From CALTSX01 sp051647685 (GTDB taxonomy: Bacteria > Chlamydiota > Chlamydiia > Chlamydiales > CALTSX01): DNA of 36,133 bases. The stretch spans positions 1 to 36,133 of the forward strand of contig JBOFEG010000022.1 of assembly GCA_051647685.1 (NCBI GenBank), in the 5' to 3' direction. Shown here piece after piece: positions 24,625-32,128 of the stretch; position 1 is the stretch's first letter, and each line of letters starts with the position of its first letter. Below the pieces are notes generated by a model, which saw nothing but the letters and a program-made list of their open reading frames with translations, was not told the DNA's origin and ran no database searches. The translations under genes and the position numbers were made by a program.

Positions 24625-26265
24625 TTATGCTTTTAAAAAAAACGTCTGATTATAACAATCCCCTATAGCTTCTATTTTATAGTTATCTCCGTATTGGTGA
24701 ATCCTAATACCTACAAAATCCCAGGGACACTTTGTTTGATTGAAAGCAGTATAATTTTTCTCTAAAAGAATTTGAGTAAATTGACTCCAATTGCACCATA
24801 AATTATCTAAAATAATATAACATAGTATTTTTAAATTTTTATAAATTATATAATCTATATGATTATCAGGTAGTATTATACTTGTCTCATTACTATGCTC
24901 GCGTAGAGGAAACCTACAAAATAACATCTCGCTTACATAATAGCAAAATGCATTATTCCAATTTGTTACATGTTCTCTTAAACGTTCTGCTTGTATTGTA
25001 ATAAGATCAAACCAATCAAAAACTTCAAACTTGAAATCGTTTACAAATTGTTGAATAAAATCTTTTTCATTAAATATAGGATTTGAATAAATGATAGAGT
25101 CGTTATTAAAAATATCCTTATATTTTTCTGCTACAGTGAGAGTTCCTAATTTTTCTACTGTTTTTAGTAAAATGTTGTTTTCTTTGTTAATTTCTGTATG
25201 TTCTTTTTCAAAGTTATATTCCTTGTTTTTTGCTGATCCACTTGCCGCTGCTACTACACCACTAACTATTGCTATTCCAGCTAAACCTACTCCTCCAATT
25301 ATTCCGGTTCCTGCATTTATTACACTTCCTGATACACCGGCGATCGCACCTCCTGCAGCCGTTCCTATACTACCTATGCCTTCTCCTATATTTGCTACAT
25401 TAGTTTCAACTAATTGAGATCCTTGGCGAGATATTACATCTGCTGAATTTGCGCCAAGTGTACTACGGTAACCTGCAGAAAGTACATCATCTGTAATCGT
25501 AGATACTTCGGAGATAAGATTTTTTACTTCTGCAATTAAATTATTCATTGCAATTTGTTCTGAAGTCGTTTCAGTCCCTACAACCTGTAAGGTATTTACT
25601 TCCTGTATAGTATTCAATAAACCATTTGTTACTTGTTTCATACCTATCGCTACAGTAGAGTTTATAGGTGGTCCTGCATTAATTATACTAGCTTTTGTTA
25701 TACGATATGTAATTACTGTAGTTACAGTTGCTAGCACACTTACTGCAATAGTGGATATCGAAGCAATAATGGAAGCTATGGTATTGGCTCTTGTCCATTT
25801 ATCATCTTCTTCTAGTTTTCGTTGTGATTCGTGAATTAATTTATTAAGTTGTACTAGGAGCTCATTAATTTTCGAAGAGCTAGTTTTTTCACATAAAATA
25901 GCTAATTCTGGGTCTAATTCAAGATTTTTATCATTAAAATAATTACATAATACTGTTACACAATTATTAATATAGGTGGTGTATTTAATTATATTATTAT
26001 GCCTAATATCTTTTTTAGGACAAATTGTATCCCATATAGCACCAGGAAAATCTATTTTGTTGTTAACCTTCCCTGTGGTAATTGAATTAAAATTAAAGCA
26101 TGCATAAAGATCCCTACCTATATTCTTTGCAAATGTGCATAAATCGGACATACATCGTTCTAAAAAAGAATAAGGATGATAATCTAAATCAGAAGGATTA
26201 CATCGAAATTGTATATTTGAGCTAATGTTTTTAGTAATAGTATTATTCCAAAGCTGACAAATCAT
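24625..26265 (-). CDS. Membrane protein, probable truncated main frame of a poly-C interrupted gene
   Basis: A 546-residue frame with no recognised family. It has a polar, Cys-containing N-terminal third; a hydrophobic segment at about 161-187 (TIASIIASISTIAVSVLATVTTVI); a helical, possibly coiled-coil stretch at 205-262; a Gly/Ala-rich hydrophobic region at about 293-345 (GTAAGGAIAGVSGSVINAGT); and an aromatic, Cys-rich C-terminus. Two hydrophobic blocks separated by helices recall type III translocators or inclusion-membrane proteins, which is inference only. The ATG at 26265 has no Shine-Dalgarno, and an open frame continues upstream across a run of nine C, so the true protein likely begins near 26516. 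The ATG also overlaps the upstream fragment's stop as ATGA, so two coupled genes are an alternative. Confidence 0.6.
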   Translation of the reverse strand: MICQLWNNTITKNISSNIQFRCNPSDLDYHPYSFLERCMSDLCTFAKNIGRDLYACFNFNSITTGKVNNKIDFPGAIWDTICPKKDIRHNNIIKYTTYINNCVTVLCNYFNDKNLELDPELAILCEKTSSSKINELLVQLNKLIHESQRKLEEDDKWTRANTIASIIASISTIAVSVLATVTTVITYRITKASIINAGPPINSTVAIGMKQVTNGLLNTIQEVNTLQVVGTETTSEQIAMNNLIAEVKNLISEVSTITDDVLSAGYRSTLGANSADVISRQGSQLVETNVANIGEGIGSIGTAAGGAIAGVSGSVINAGTGIIGGVGLAGIAIVSGVVAAASGSAKNKEYNFEKEHTEINKENNILLKTVEKLGTLTVAEKYKDIFNNDSIIYSNPIFNEKDFIQQFVNDFKFEVFDWFDLITIQAERLREHVTNWNNAFCYYVSEMLFCRFPLREHSNETSIILPDNHIDYIIYKNLKILCYIILDNLWCNWSQFTQILLEKNYTAFNQTKCPWDFVGIRIHQYGDNYKIEAIGDCYNQTFFLKA

Positions 26266-26516
26266 ATCTTGAAACTGGGGGGGGGTAAATCGTATTGATT
26301 TTCGTGCTTTATTACTTCATATCCTAATGTACCTACTTGTATTAATAATACTGAGCATGTAGCTCCTCGAAGAGCATTTTGATGTGTATGAAAATAATTA
26401 AAAATATCTTTTATTGAACTAGAAACTTTATTTACAATTGTATTTGTTACAGATGAAACAGAACAATTAAAAAGGTGATTTTTAACAGATGAGTGAGTAG
26501 CAGGAATAGTTGATAT
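26262..26516 (-). pseudogene. Upstream 5' part of the poly-C interrupted membrane-protein gene
   Basis: Hand translation of the minus strand gives a coherent frame of about 84 codons (ISTIPATHSSVKNHLFNC ... HENQYDLPPPSFKI) ending in TGA at 26262. Nine C residues (26285-26277) encode PPP just before the end. With one more C (or two fewer) this frame would read straight into the 546-residue frame. No ATG, GTG or TTG opens it; the likely start position is ATA at 26516, where an ATG giving MSTIPAT would look natural. So this copy may have lost its start as well as its frame. The open frame extends upstream to a TGA near 26620. Confidence 0.55.
26277..26285. repeat. C9/G9 homopolymer tract
   Basis: Nine consecutive G on the plus strand (C on the coding strand), in a very AT-rich stretch. 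It sits exactly where two frames of the membrane-protein gene would join. Tracts of this kind are classic slipped-strand phase-variation sites, and poly-G tracts control some pmp genes in Chlamydia pneumoniae. Confidence 0.85.
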
Positions 26517-26627
26517 TTTTCGTTTTTTAAATTTAATTTGATAGTATAAAACTTCAAAAAAAATGTAAATATAATTTTTTCAAAAGAAAGAAACTTGAAT
26601 TACAAAGACAAGGTTAAAATACCTTTA

Positions 26628-28028
26628 TCAAAAAACAATCTGTCCTGGAGATCTCGGGAAAGCTGAAACTTCACGGATATTTTCTATCCCAGTAAGAAAT
26701 TGAATTAATCTTTCAAACCCTACCCCAAAACCACTGTGAGGGGCAGAGCCAAATCGCCGCAGATCTAAATACCAACTATAATCTTGTAGAGAGAGACCTT
26801 GTTTCGTAATTTTATGAGTTAGGATATCTAATCGATCTTCCCTTTGACTGCCACCAACAATTTCTCCAATTTTTGGGACTATGATATCCATTGCAGATAC
26901 AGTATTTCCATCGTCATTATCTCTCATATAAAAAGCTTTTAAATCTTTTGGATAATTAATAATACAGACAGGTCCATGAAAATAGTTTTCTGCGAGATAT
27001 CTTTCGTGTTCTGATTGTAAATCCATTCCCCATTTTACGGGGAAAACAAAGGCTTGCGGTGCTTTTTCGAGTAAGCTCACTGCTTCTGTATAGGTAATAA
27101 CAGTAAATGTAGTTTCAACTACATTATGCAAGCGTTTTTGTATTTCCTTATCGATATGTTTTTCAAAAAAAGTAATATCATCTTTACAGTGCGAGAGGAT
27201 TTCTTTTGTCATCTCTTTAAGATACTCTTCGGCTAGAAATTGAATATCTTCAAGAGTTGCAAAAGCCATTTCGGGTTCGATCATCCAGAACTCCGCTAGA
27301 TGTCGGGATGTATGAGAATTTTCTGCTCGGAATGTAGGGCCAAAAGTATAGACGTCACTAAGGGACAGTGCAAAAGCCTCTGCATTTAATTGTCCGGAAA
27401 CCGTTAAATAGGTAGGAATTTTAAAAAAATCTTCTGAATATTGAACAGAACCATTATTTTCGCGTGGAATGTTTTGTAGATTTAATGTAGTAACCTGAAA
27501 AAGTTCTCCAGCTCCTTCACAATCAATACTTGTTAGGATAGGAGAGGGCAAATAGAGAAAGCCTCTTTTATGGAAAAAAGAATGGGTTGCAAAAGCCAAT
27601 TGGCTACGGATTCTTGCCACTGCACCGCCAGTATTGGTTCGAGGACGCAGATGAGCTATTGTCCGTAAAAACTCAAAAGAATGGTATTTCTTTTGCAGGG
27701 GATAGATTTCAGTGGGACAAGTCCCAATAACCTCTACACTTTTTCCACGGAGTTCTATTGGTTGCTTTTGTCCCGGACTCTCGTGTAAATTTCCTTGGAC
27801 CCGTAAACTGCAACCAACTTTTATAGTATCTACCACTTGAACATAATCAGTAGTTGCTGATTCATCTAAAATAACTTGAAGGGAGTGAATATGACTTCCG
27901 TCATTAATATCTACAAAAGATATGTTTTTTTGCTTTCTGATTGATTTTACCCATCCGGCAACTTGAATAGTTTGATCCATCAATTGTGTATAATGCTTAA
28001 ATAAGGTCGCAATCTTATTTCGTTTCAT
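26628..28028 (-). CDS. asnS: Asparaginyl-tRNA synthetase
   Basis: Class II synthetase charging tRNA-Asn. From ATG 28028 it has 466 residues; an upstream TTG at 28073 would extend it into nfo and is rejected. An N-terminal OB-fold anticodon-binding domain (IQVAGWVKSIRKQKNISFVDINDGS) is followed by the catalytic core with motif 2 (TFRAENSHTSRHLAEFWMIE), the Asn-type INYPKDLKAFYM segment, and motif 3 (GFGVGFERLIQFLTG). The ATG overlaps the nfo stop by ATGA. Chlamydiaceae lack AsnRS and make Asn-tRNA by GatCAB transamidation, so its presence separates this organism from them. Confidence 0.96.
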   Translation of the reverse strand: MKRNKIATLFKHYTQLMDQTIQVAGWVKSIRKQKNISFVDINDGSHIHSLQVILDESATTDYVQVVDTIKVGCSLRVQGNLHESPGQKQPIELRGKSVEVIGTCPTEIYPLQKKYHSFEFLRTIAHLRPRTNTGGAVARIRSQLAFATHSFFHKRGFLYLPSPILTSIDCEGAGELFQVTTLNLQNIPRENNGSVQYSEDFFKIPTYLTVSGQLNAEAFALSLSDVYTFGPTFRAENSHTSRHLAEFWMIEPEMAFATLEDIQFLAEEYLKEMTKEILSHCKDDITFFEKHIDKEIQKRLHNVVETTFTVITYTEAVSLLEKAPQAFVFPVKWGMDLQSEHERYLAENYFHGPVCIINYPKDLKAFYMRDNDDGNTVSAMDIIVPKIGEIVGGSQREDRLDILTHKITKQGLSLQDYSWYLDLRRFGSAPHSGFGVGFERLIQFLTGIENIREVSAFPRSPGQIVF

Positions 28029-28894
28029 TTGATGCTTCCGAATGTTTTCAAGAGTGCAATTTCTTTTTTCCAATGCGTTTCTCCATTAGGTGTTTCTAAA
28101 TATTTAGGAAGCGGCTGAAGCGACGGATGCTTCATCAAAGCCTCAAAACTCTCCAGTCCGATTTGGCCTTCTCCTATATTGGCATGCCTATCTTTTCTGG
28201 AACCAAGTCCATGTAATGAATCATTTACATGAATGGCATAAAGATATGAAATTCCAATCTTTTTTTCAAATTCATTGATAACATTTGCCCAACCGCTTTT
28301 ACCTCGAATATCATATCCAGCCGAAAAAGCATGGCAAGTATCTATACATACTCCAATGGGAATACTACTTTTTACCCGTTGAATAATATAGCCAATTTCT
28401 TCAAAGGTAGATCCAATCGATGTCCCTTGTCCTGCAGTAGTTTCAATAAGCAGCCGAGTTTTCCCGTGTTGCAATTTCGGGATACATGTCAGCAGACTAG
28501 AAACAATGCGCTCAAGGCATTCTTCTCTATCCTGATCTTTAGCAGATCCCGGGTGAAAATTTAAATAAGTAATATCTAATAAGTGACATCGATCAATTTC
28601 TTTATGAAAGGTGTCAATGCTTTTAACTAATAATTCTTTATTATTTGATCCAAGATTAATTAAATAACTACTATGACTCATTAAATGAGTTAAGGGAATT
28701 TTCTTTCTCGAATCATTCCATAAGTCTAGTTCTGTTTTAGGAATAGGTTTTGATTTCCACTGCCTTTGATTAGCTGTGAAGATTTGCATAGTTGTTGCAT
28801 TTATCTCTTTTGCTCGTGCAAAGGCATGGTGGAGCCCACCCGCGATTGAGATATGTGCTCCTAAAAGAAGCTGAACTACAGCAGACTTTGTCAT
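28025..28894 (-). CDS. nfo: Endonuclease IV (AP endonuclease)
   Basis: Zinc-dependent apurinic/apyrimidinic endonuclease of base-excision repair. It has 289 residues. The metal ligands can be followed: GAHISIAGG at the N-terminus, SHSSYLINLG, NFHPGS, LIETTAGQGTS, CIDTCHAFSAGYD, HVNDS, DRHANIGEG, and LETPNGE near the end. Length and motif order are normal. It starts 49 bp after rpsD and overlaps asnS by 4 bp, so the three are probably one transcription unit. The nfo-rpsD-trhO neighbourhood is conserved in Chlamydia. Confidence 0.96.
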   Translation of the reverse strand: MTKSAVVQLLLGAHISIAGGLHHAFARAKEINATTMQIFTANQRQWKSKPIPKTELDLWNDSRKKIPLTHLMSHSSYLINLGSNNKELLVKSIDTFHKEIDRCHLLDITYLNFHPGSAKDQDREECLERIVSSLLTCIPKLQHGKTRLLIETTAGQGTSIGSTFEEIGYIIQRVKSSIPIGVCIDTCHAFSAGYDIRGKSGWANVINEFEKKIGISYLYAIHVNDSLHGLGSRKDRHANIGEGQIGLESFEALMKHPSLQPLPKYLETPNGETHWKKEIALLKTFGSIK

Positions 28895-28943
28895 GTCGTA
28901 AATGCTTCAATCAATTTTAGTAAATTTCTAAATGAAATTTATA

Positions 28944-29567
28944 TTATGAAGCTCGCGATAAAAATTCACATACTAAAGAAATATTAATGGGCAATGTAAA
29001 TGGAATTTGATCAACTCCTGGCATACTAACAAGCTCTCCTGTCATGGTGCTAGGATTCCACGATAAATAAGTAGGTAATTCATGATTTATCAGGAGTTCT
29101 TGATTTTGCTTTACAAATGTAAATTCTTTAGCGCGATCTTTTAAAGAAATTTCCATTCCTGGTTTTACGTGAAAAGACCGAATATCTACCTTTTTTCCAT
29201 TTACTCTGATATGTCCGTGTGAAACGAGTTGATGAGCTTGAAATGGAGTTTTACCGAGATATAGTCGTTGAACAACAGCGTCGAGTCTAGTTTCTAACAA
29301 TTGCGCTAAATATTCTTGTGTATTTCCAGATTTTTGAATGGCTTCTCTATAATATCGAAGTAACTGACTTCGACTAAGCATTCCGTAAAAAGCGCGTAGT
29401 TTTTGCATTTCTTCTAATTGAAGAGCATATTCGGATTTCTTTCTTCTTTTCGCACCATGCATCCCTGGTGGATTTGGTTTGTGTAATAGCGGGTTGCGCA
29501 ATCTTCCAAAAATATTTGCTCCAAAGCGTCTAGCGATACGATTTTTTGGACCGGTATAACGAGCCAT
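28944..29567 (-). CDS. rpsD: 30S ribosomal protein S4
   Basis: Primary 16S rRNA-binding protein of the small subunit. From the ATG at 29567 (MARYTGPKNRIARRFG) it has 207 residues, and AGGAG sits 5-6 nt upstream; the longer frame from 29636 is not needed. An S4 RNA-binding domain is visible (RLDAVVQRLYLGKTPFQAHQ ... HGHIRVNGKKVD). The N-terminal zinc-type cysteines found in some S4 proteins are absent. A TATACT at 29604-29599 could be the -10 box, but I found no good -35. Confidence 0.97.
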   Translation of the reverse strand: MARYTGPKNRIARRFGANIFGRLRNPLLHKPNPPGMHGAKRRKKSEYALQLEEMQKLRAFYGMLSRSQLLRYYREAIQKSGNTQEYLAQLLETRLDAVVQRLYLGKTPFQAHQLVSHGHIRVNGKKVDIRSFHVKPGMEISLKDRAKEFTFVKQNQELLINHELPTYLSWNPSTMTGELVSMPGVDQIPFTLPINISLVCEFLSRAS

Positions 29568-29771
29568 GTCTCTCCTGAAAAATAATTGTTTACTAAATAG
29601 TATAAAAATCCTATCGCAATTTTTAATTAAGAGCAAGGAATAACCTTAAAATAACTCAGCTAGAAATCGATAAAAATATCTTATATGATTCTATATGATA
29701 GTTATCTCTGGCAAGAATAAGAAAAATTAGATATTCTTGCCTATTTTTGATAGATATTTCAAGGAATAGAT

Positions 29772-30728
29772 ATGTCCAATTATATAGTTCTTTCTTACTA
29801 TTCTTTTTTTAACATAGAAAATCCAGGCTTTGAGGTAGAGCGACACAAATTGTACTGTGCGGGACTGGATATCTTAGGTCGCATTTATATCGCAGATAAT
29901 GGAGTTAACGGACAGGTTAGCATCCATAGTTCAGAAATCACCAGTTATCTAGGCTGGTTAAAGAATAATTGGAATATTACAAAAAATAATTGTAAAATGC
30001 AGGGGTATAGTGAGCATGCTTTTGCCAAGATGCAAATTAAATTACGGCAACAACTCGTCGCGATCGATAAAAAAATAAATTTAAAAAATCGAGGAAAATA
30101 CTTATCCCCACAGCAATGGGTTCAAGCGCTCGAAGAGAGGGACGTAAATACTATACTAATTGATGTAAGAAATAATTATGAATCCAAAGTTGGACATTTC
30201 AGAGGCGCTATTTTGCCCGCTCTAGATACATTTCGTAAATTCCCCCGATATGCAAAAGAGCTGCAGGAAAAATATGATCCAAAAACAACAAAAGTATTGA
30301 TGTACTGCACAGGTGGAATTCGATGTGAGTTATTTTCTTCTTTATTACAAGAAGAAGGATTTAAATCTGTTTTTCAGTTGGAAGGTGGAGTTATTCAATA
30401 TGGAAATGAGGTTGGTAATAAGTATTGGGAAGGTAATTTATTTGTATTCGATGATCGCCTTGTAGTTCCCATAAGTATTACTCCAAATAATCCCATCTCA
30501 CAATGTGGGTTTTGTGGTGCTTTAAGTGATATTTACTATAACTGTGCTAATTCAAAGTGTAATGAGTTATTTCTCGCTTGCACTTCTTGTGCCGCACATA
30601 ATTTAGGGTGTTGTGGTAGTTCTTGCAAAAATTCAGGGAAAAATAGAATTTTTAAAGATAACGGTAGGCCAAAACCTTTTCGAAAATTAACCTGTGATGA
30701 GAAACAAGCTATTTCTCATTCATCATAA
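29772..30728 (+). CDS. trhO: tRNA uridine(34) hydroxylase TrhO (rhodanese family, YceA)
   Basis: Rhodanese-domain enzyme that makes 5-hydroxyuridine at tRNA position 34. It has 318 residues. The N-terminal ferredoxin-like domain includes GRIYIADNGVNGQVS, and the rhodanese domain runs from about 110, with LIDVRNNYESKVGHFRGA and the active-site loop MYCTGGIRCE (Cys179, also Cys185). A C-terminal tail of about 70 residues carries about ten cysteines (CGFCG, CANSKC, CTSCAAH, CCGSSC), likely binding zinc, as in TrhO of this type. AAGGA precedes the ATG. Its end comes within a few bases of, and may overlap, the frameshifted gene on the other strand. Confidence 0.93.
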   Translation: MSNYIVLSYYSFFNIENPGFEVERHKLYCAGLDILGRIYIADNGVNGQVSIHSSEITSYLGWLKNNWNITKNNCKMQGYSEHAFAKMQIKLRQQLVAIDKKINLKNRGKYLSPQQWVQALEERDVNTILIDVRNNYESKVGHFRGAILPALDTFRKFPRYAKELQEKYDPKTTKVLMYCTGGIRCELFSSLLQEEGFKSVFQLEGGVIQYGNEVGNKYWEGNLFVFDDRLVVPISITPNNPISQCGFCGALSDIYYNCANSKCNELFLACTSCAAHNLGCCGSSCKNSGKNRIFKDNGRPKPFRKLTCDEKQAISHSS

Positions 30729-30905
30729 GCTGCATGATCTTGTATTTCTCGCAGTAATTCTTGTGCAGCTTCGCGAAGTGAAATTAATTCCTTTTGGAAA
30801 TCCAAGCCGTTGTAATAATTGGTTTAAATTGTCCACATCAGATAGCAATTGATCGTATAGAGATTCAATTTTCGCCAATTTTCTTTCAAGTTCCTTTTCA
30901 TGCAT
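30716..30905 (-). pseudogene. Small coiled-coil protein gene with a frameshift
   Basis: From the ATG at 30905 the frame reads MHEKELERKLAKIESLYDQL ... LLQRLGFPKG and then turns into Ser/Arg/Thr-rich nonsense (INFTSRSCTRITARNTRSCSL) ending at 30723. The +1 frame from the same point reads LISLREAAQELLREIQDHAAYDE with a stop at 30716. The two halves make a natural 60-65-residue helical protein if one base is removed near 30775-30800, for example one A in GGAATTAATT. So this is either a real frameshift, a sequencing error or programmed shifting. Function unknown; a coiled-coil adaptor is likely. A TTG at 30956 would extend the frame but has no Shine-Dalgarno. Confidence 0.6.
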
Positions 30906-30972
30906 AGAGAAGAACTTTTCCCCTACTCTTAAGATATTTGCTCCATACGAACTCAATGTGTAGAGGCAACAA

Positions 30973-32001
30973 TTATCTTACTTTAGATGAGGATAGGGTA
31001 GTTAGATTGGACCGGGTTTTATTTGCGCGTTCTGTCATAGTAATTAACAATCTATCTTGTTCCGTCAAGGTATCGAAGCGTTCTTTGGCTACGATTTTAT
31101 CGTTAAAATACCAATCAGTTCTAGCGAATCCATCAGAATATACAGTAGAAGGTCCATGTTTTCTATCATGTTCCCATTTTATTTGTTGTACAAGGATATC
31201 TCCATCGATAAAGCGTCGCTCCATCCCATGTCTTTGCCCATGTGAGAAGTTAATATCTGCGTATTTCACCCCATTTTGAAAATAGGTAGATAGTCCATGC
31301 AATTGATCAGAGTAAAAATTTTCTATCGCGATAGGTTCACCGGTAGCTGCAAATGTTTTTCTCTCTCCGTGAATAGTAGACAACTTATAGGGAGTAATCA
31401 TATAAGGAGTTCCGTTAGTGTAATATGTAGTTACGCTGACCAGATTACCTTGCTCGTAAGTTTCTTTAGCAGATAGTTTTCCTTGTGCGTTACGACAGAT
31501 TTTTTCCCCAGTACCCAAATGAATTTTTGATTCTAATTCATTGTTAGCAGCAAAGTATTGTCCCTCTGATAGACGATCTTGTATGTATTCCTCGATAGAT
31601 CTTGGTACTCCTTTCATGTACCAGGAAGTAATTTTATAATGTTGGGGACTTAAGAATAATTCTTCTTGTAGTGGTAGACCGCGAATATCATAAGAAATTT
31701 TCTTAATTAAACTTCCTCGATCATAATAATTTTGAGATGCAATGGTATTACTGTAGGGGTGGGTGTAGGTTGTAATCCCATGGAGATCTCCCTCTTCGTA
31801 AGCCGCCACCATAGTTATCCCATTTTGAAGGGTAGTAATGATTTGACCGGGATATCTTTCATTTTCCCATTCTTCTCTAGAAACATCATATCCATATTTA
31901 TGGATAAAGCGTTGTGTAATTACGGGATTATTGGCTTGCTTGGAATTACAACTTGTTATTCCAGATAGGATGAGCAATGCAACAAAACACTTTGTGTACA
32001 T
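30973..32001 (-). CDS. MORN-repeat lipoprotein
   Basis: A 342-residue protein with a lipoprotein-type signal (MYTKCFVALLILSGITSC; cleavage before the Cys at 18). The rest is built of MORN-variant repeats of about 20 residues, recognisable as Y-x-x-G-x-x-x-G-x-x-x-x-Y units (for example YEEGDLHGITTYTHP, YSDQLHGLSTYFQNG, WEHDRKHGPSTVYSDG). MORN proteins are often membrane-associated scaffolds. A MORN-type gene beside pheT is conserved in Chlamydia. It follows pheT on the same strand after 127 bp containing a hairpin, so it may have its own promoter. Confidence 0.85.
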   Translation of the reverse strand: MYTKCFVALLILSGITSCNSKQANNPVITQRFIHKYGYDVSREEWENERYPGQIITTLQNGITMVAAYEEGDLHGITTYTHPYSNTIASQNYYDRGSLIKKISYDIRGLPLQEELFLSPQHYKITSWYMKGVPRSIEEYIQDRLSEGQYFAANNELESKIHLGTGEKICRNAQGKLSAKETYEQGNLVSVTTYYTNGTPYMITPYKLSTIHGERKTFAATGEPIAIENFYSDQLHGLSTYFQNGVKYADINFSHGQRHGMERRFIDGDILVQQIKWEHDRKHGPSTVYSDGFARTDWYFNDKIVAKERFDTLTEQDRLLITMTERANKTRSNLTTLSSSKVR

Positions 32002-32073
32002 ATCGTTGACCTACTTTCTTGTAAACATTTAGTTTCTAACAATGGCGTATAAAAGTTTTTTCTTCAAGCAAAA

Positions 32074-32096
32074 TTGTAAGCATTTTTTGTTTACAA
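32074..32096 (-). terminator. Hairpin after pheT
   Basis: TTGTAAGCA (32074-32082), five T, TGTTTACAA (32088-32096): a 9-bp stem with one G-T pair. On the minus strand it follows the pheT stop and is followed by TTTT. A third copy of the same arm (TTGTAAACA) is at 32019-32027, so binding sites for a regulator of the MORN gene are an alternative reading. Confidence 0.45.
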
Positions 32097-32128
32097 ATTT
32101 TGAGAGATTTACATATGCACAAAGAAAG

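Noticed and set aside
28029..28073. TTG start at 28073 for asnS
   Set aside because: It would overlap nfo by about 49 bp and add residues before the OB fold; ATG 28028 gives a normal N-terminus and an ATGA junction.
29599..29619. TATACT and TTGCGA upstream of rpsD as a promoter
   Set aside because: Only 9 bp lie between them, too short for -35/-10 spacing; the -10 may still be real with a poor -35.
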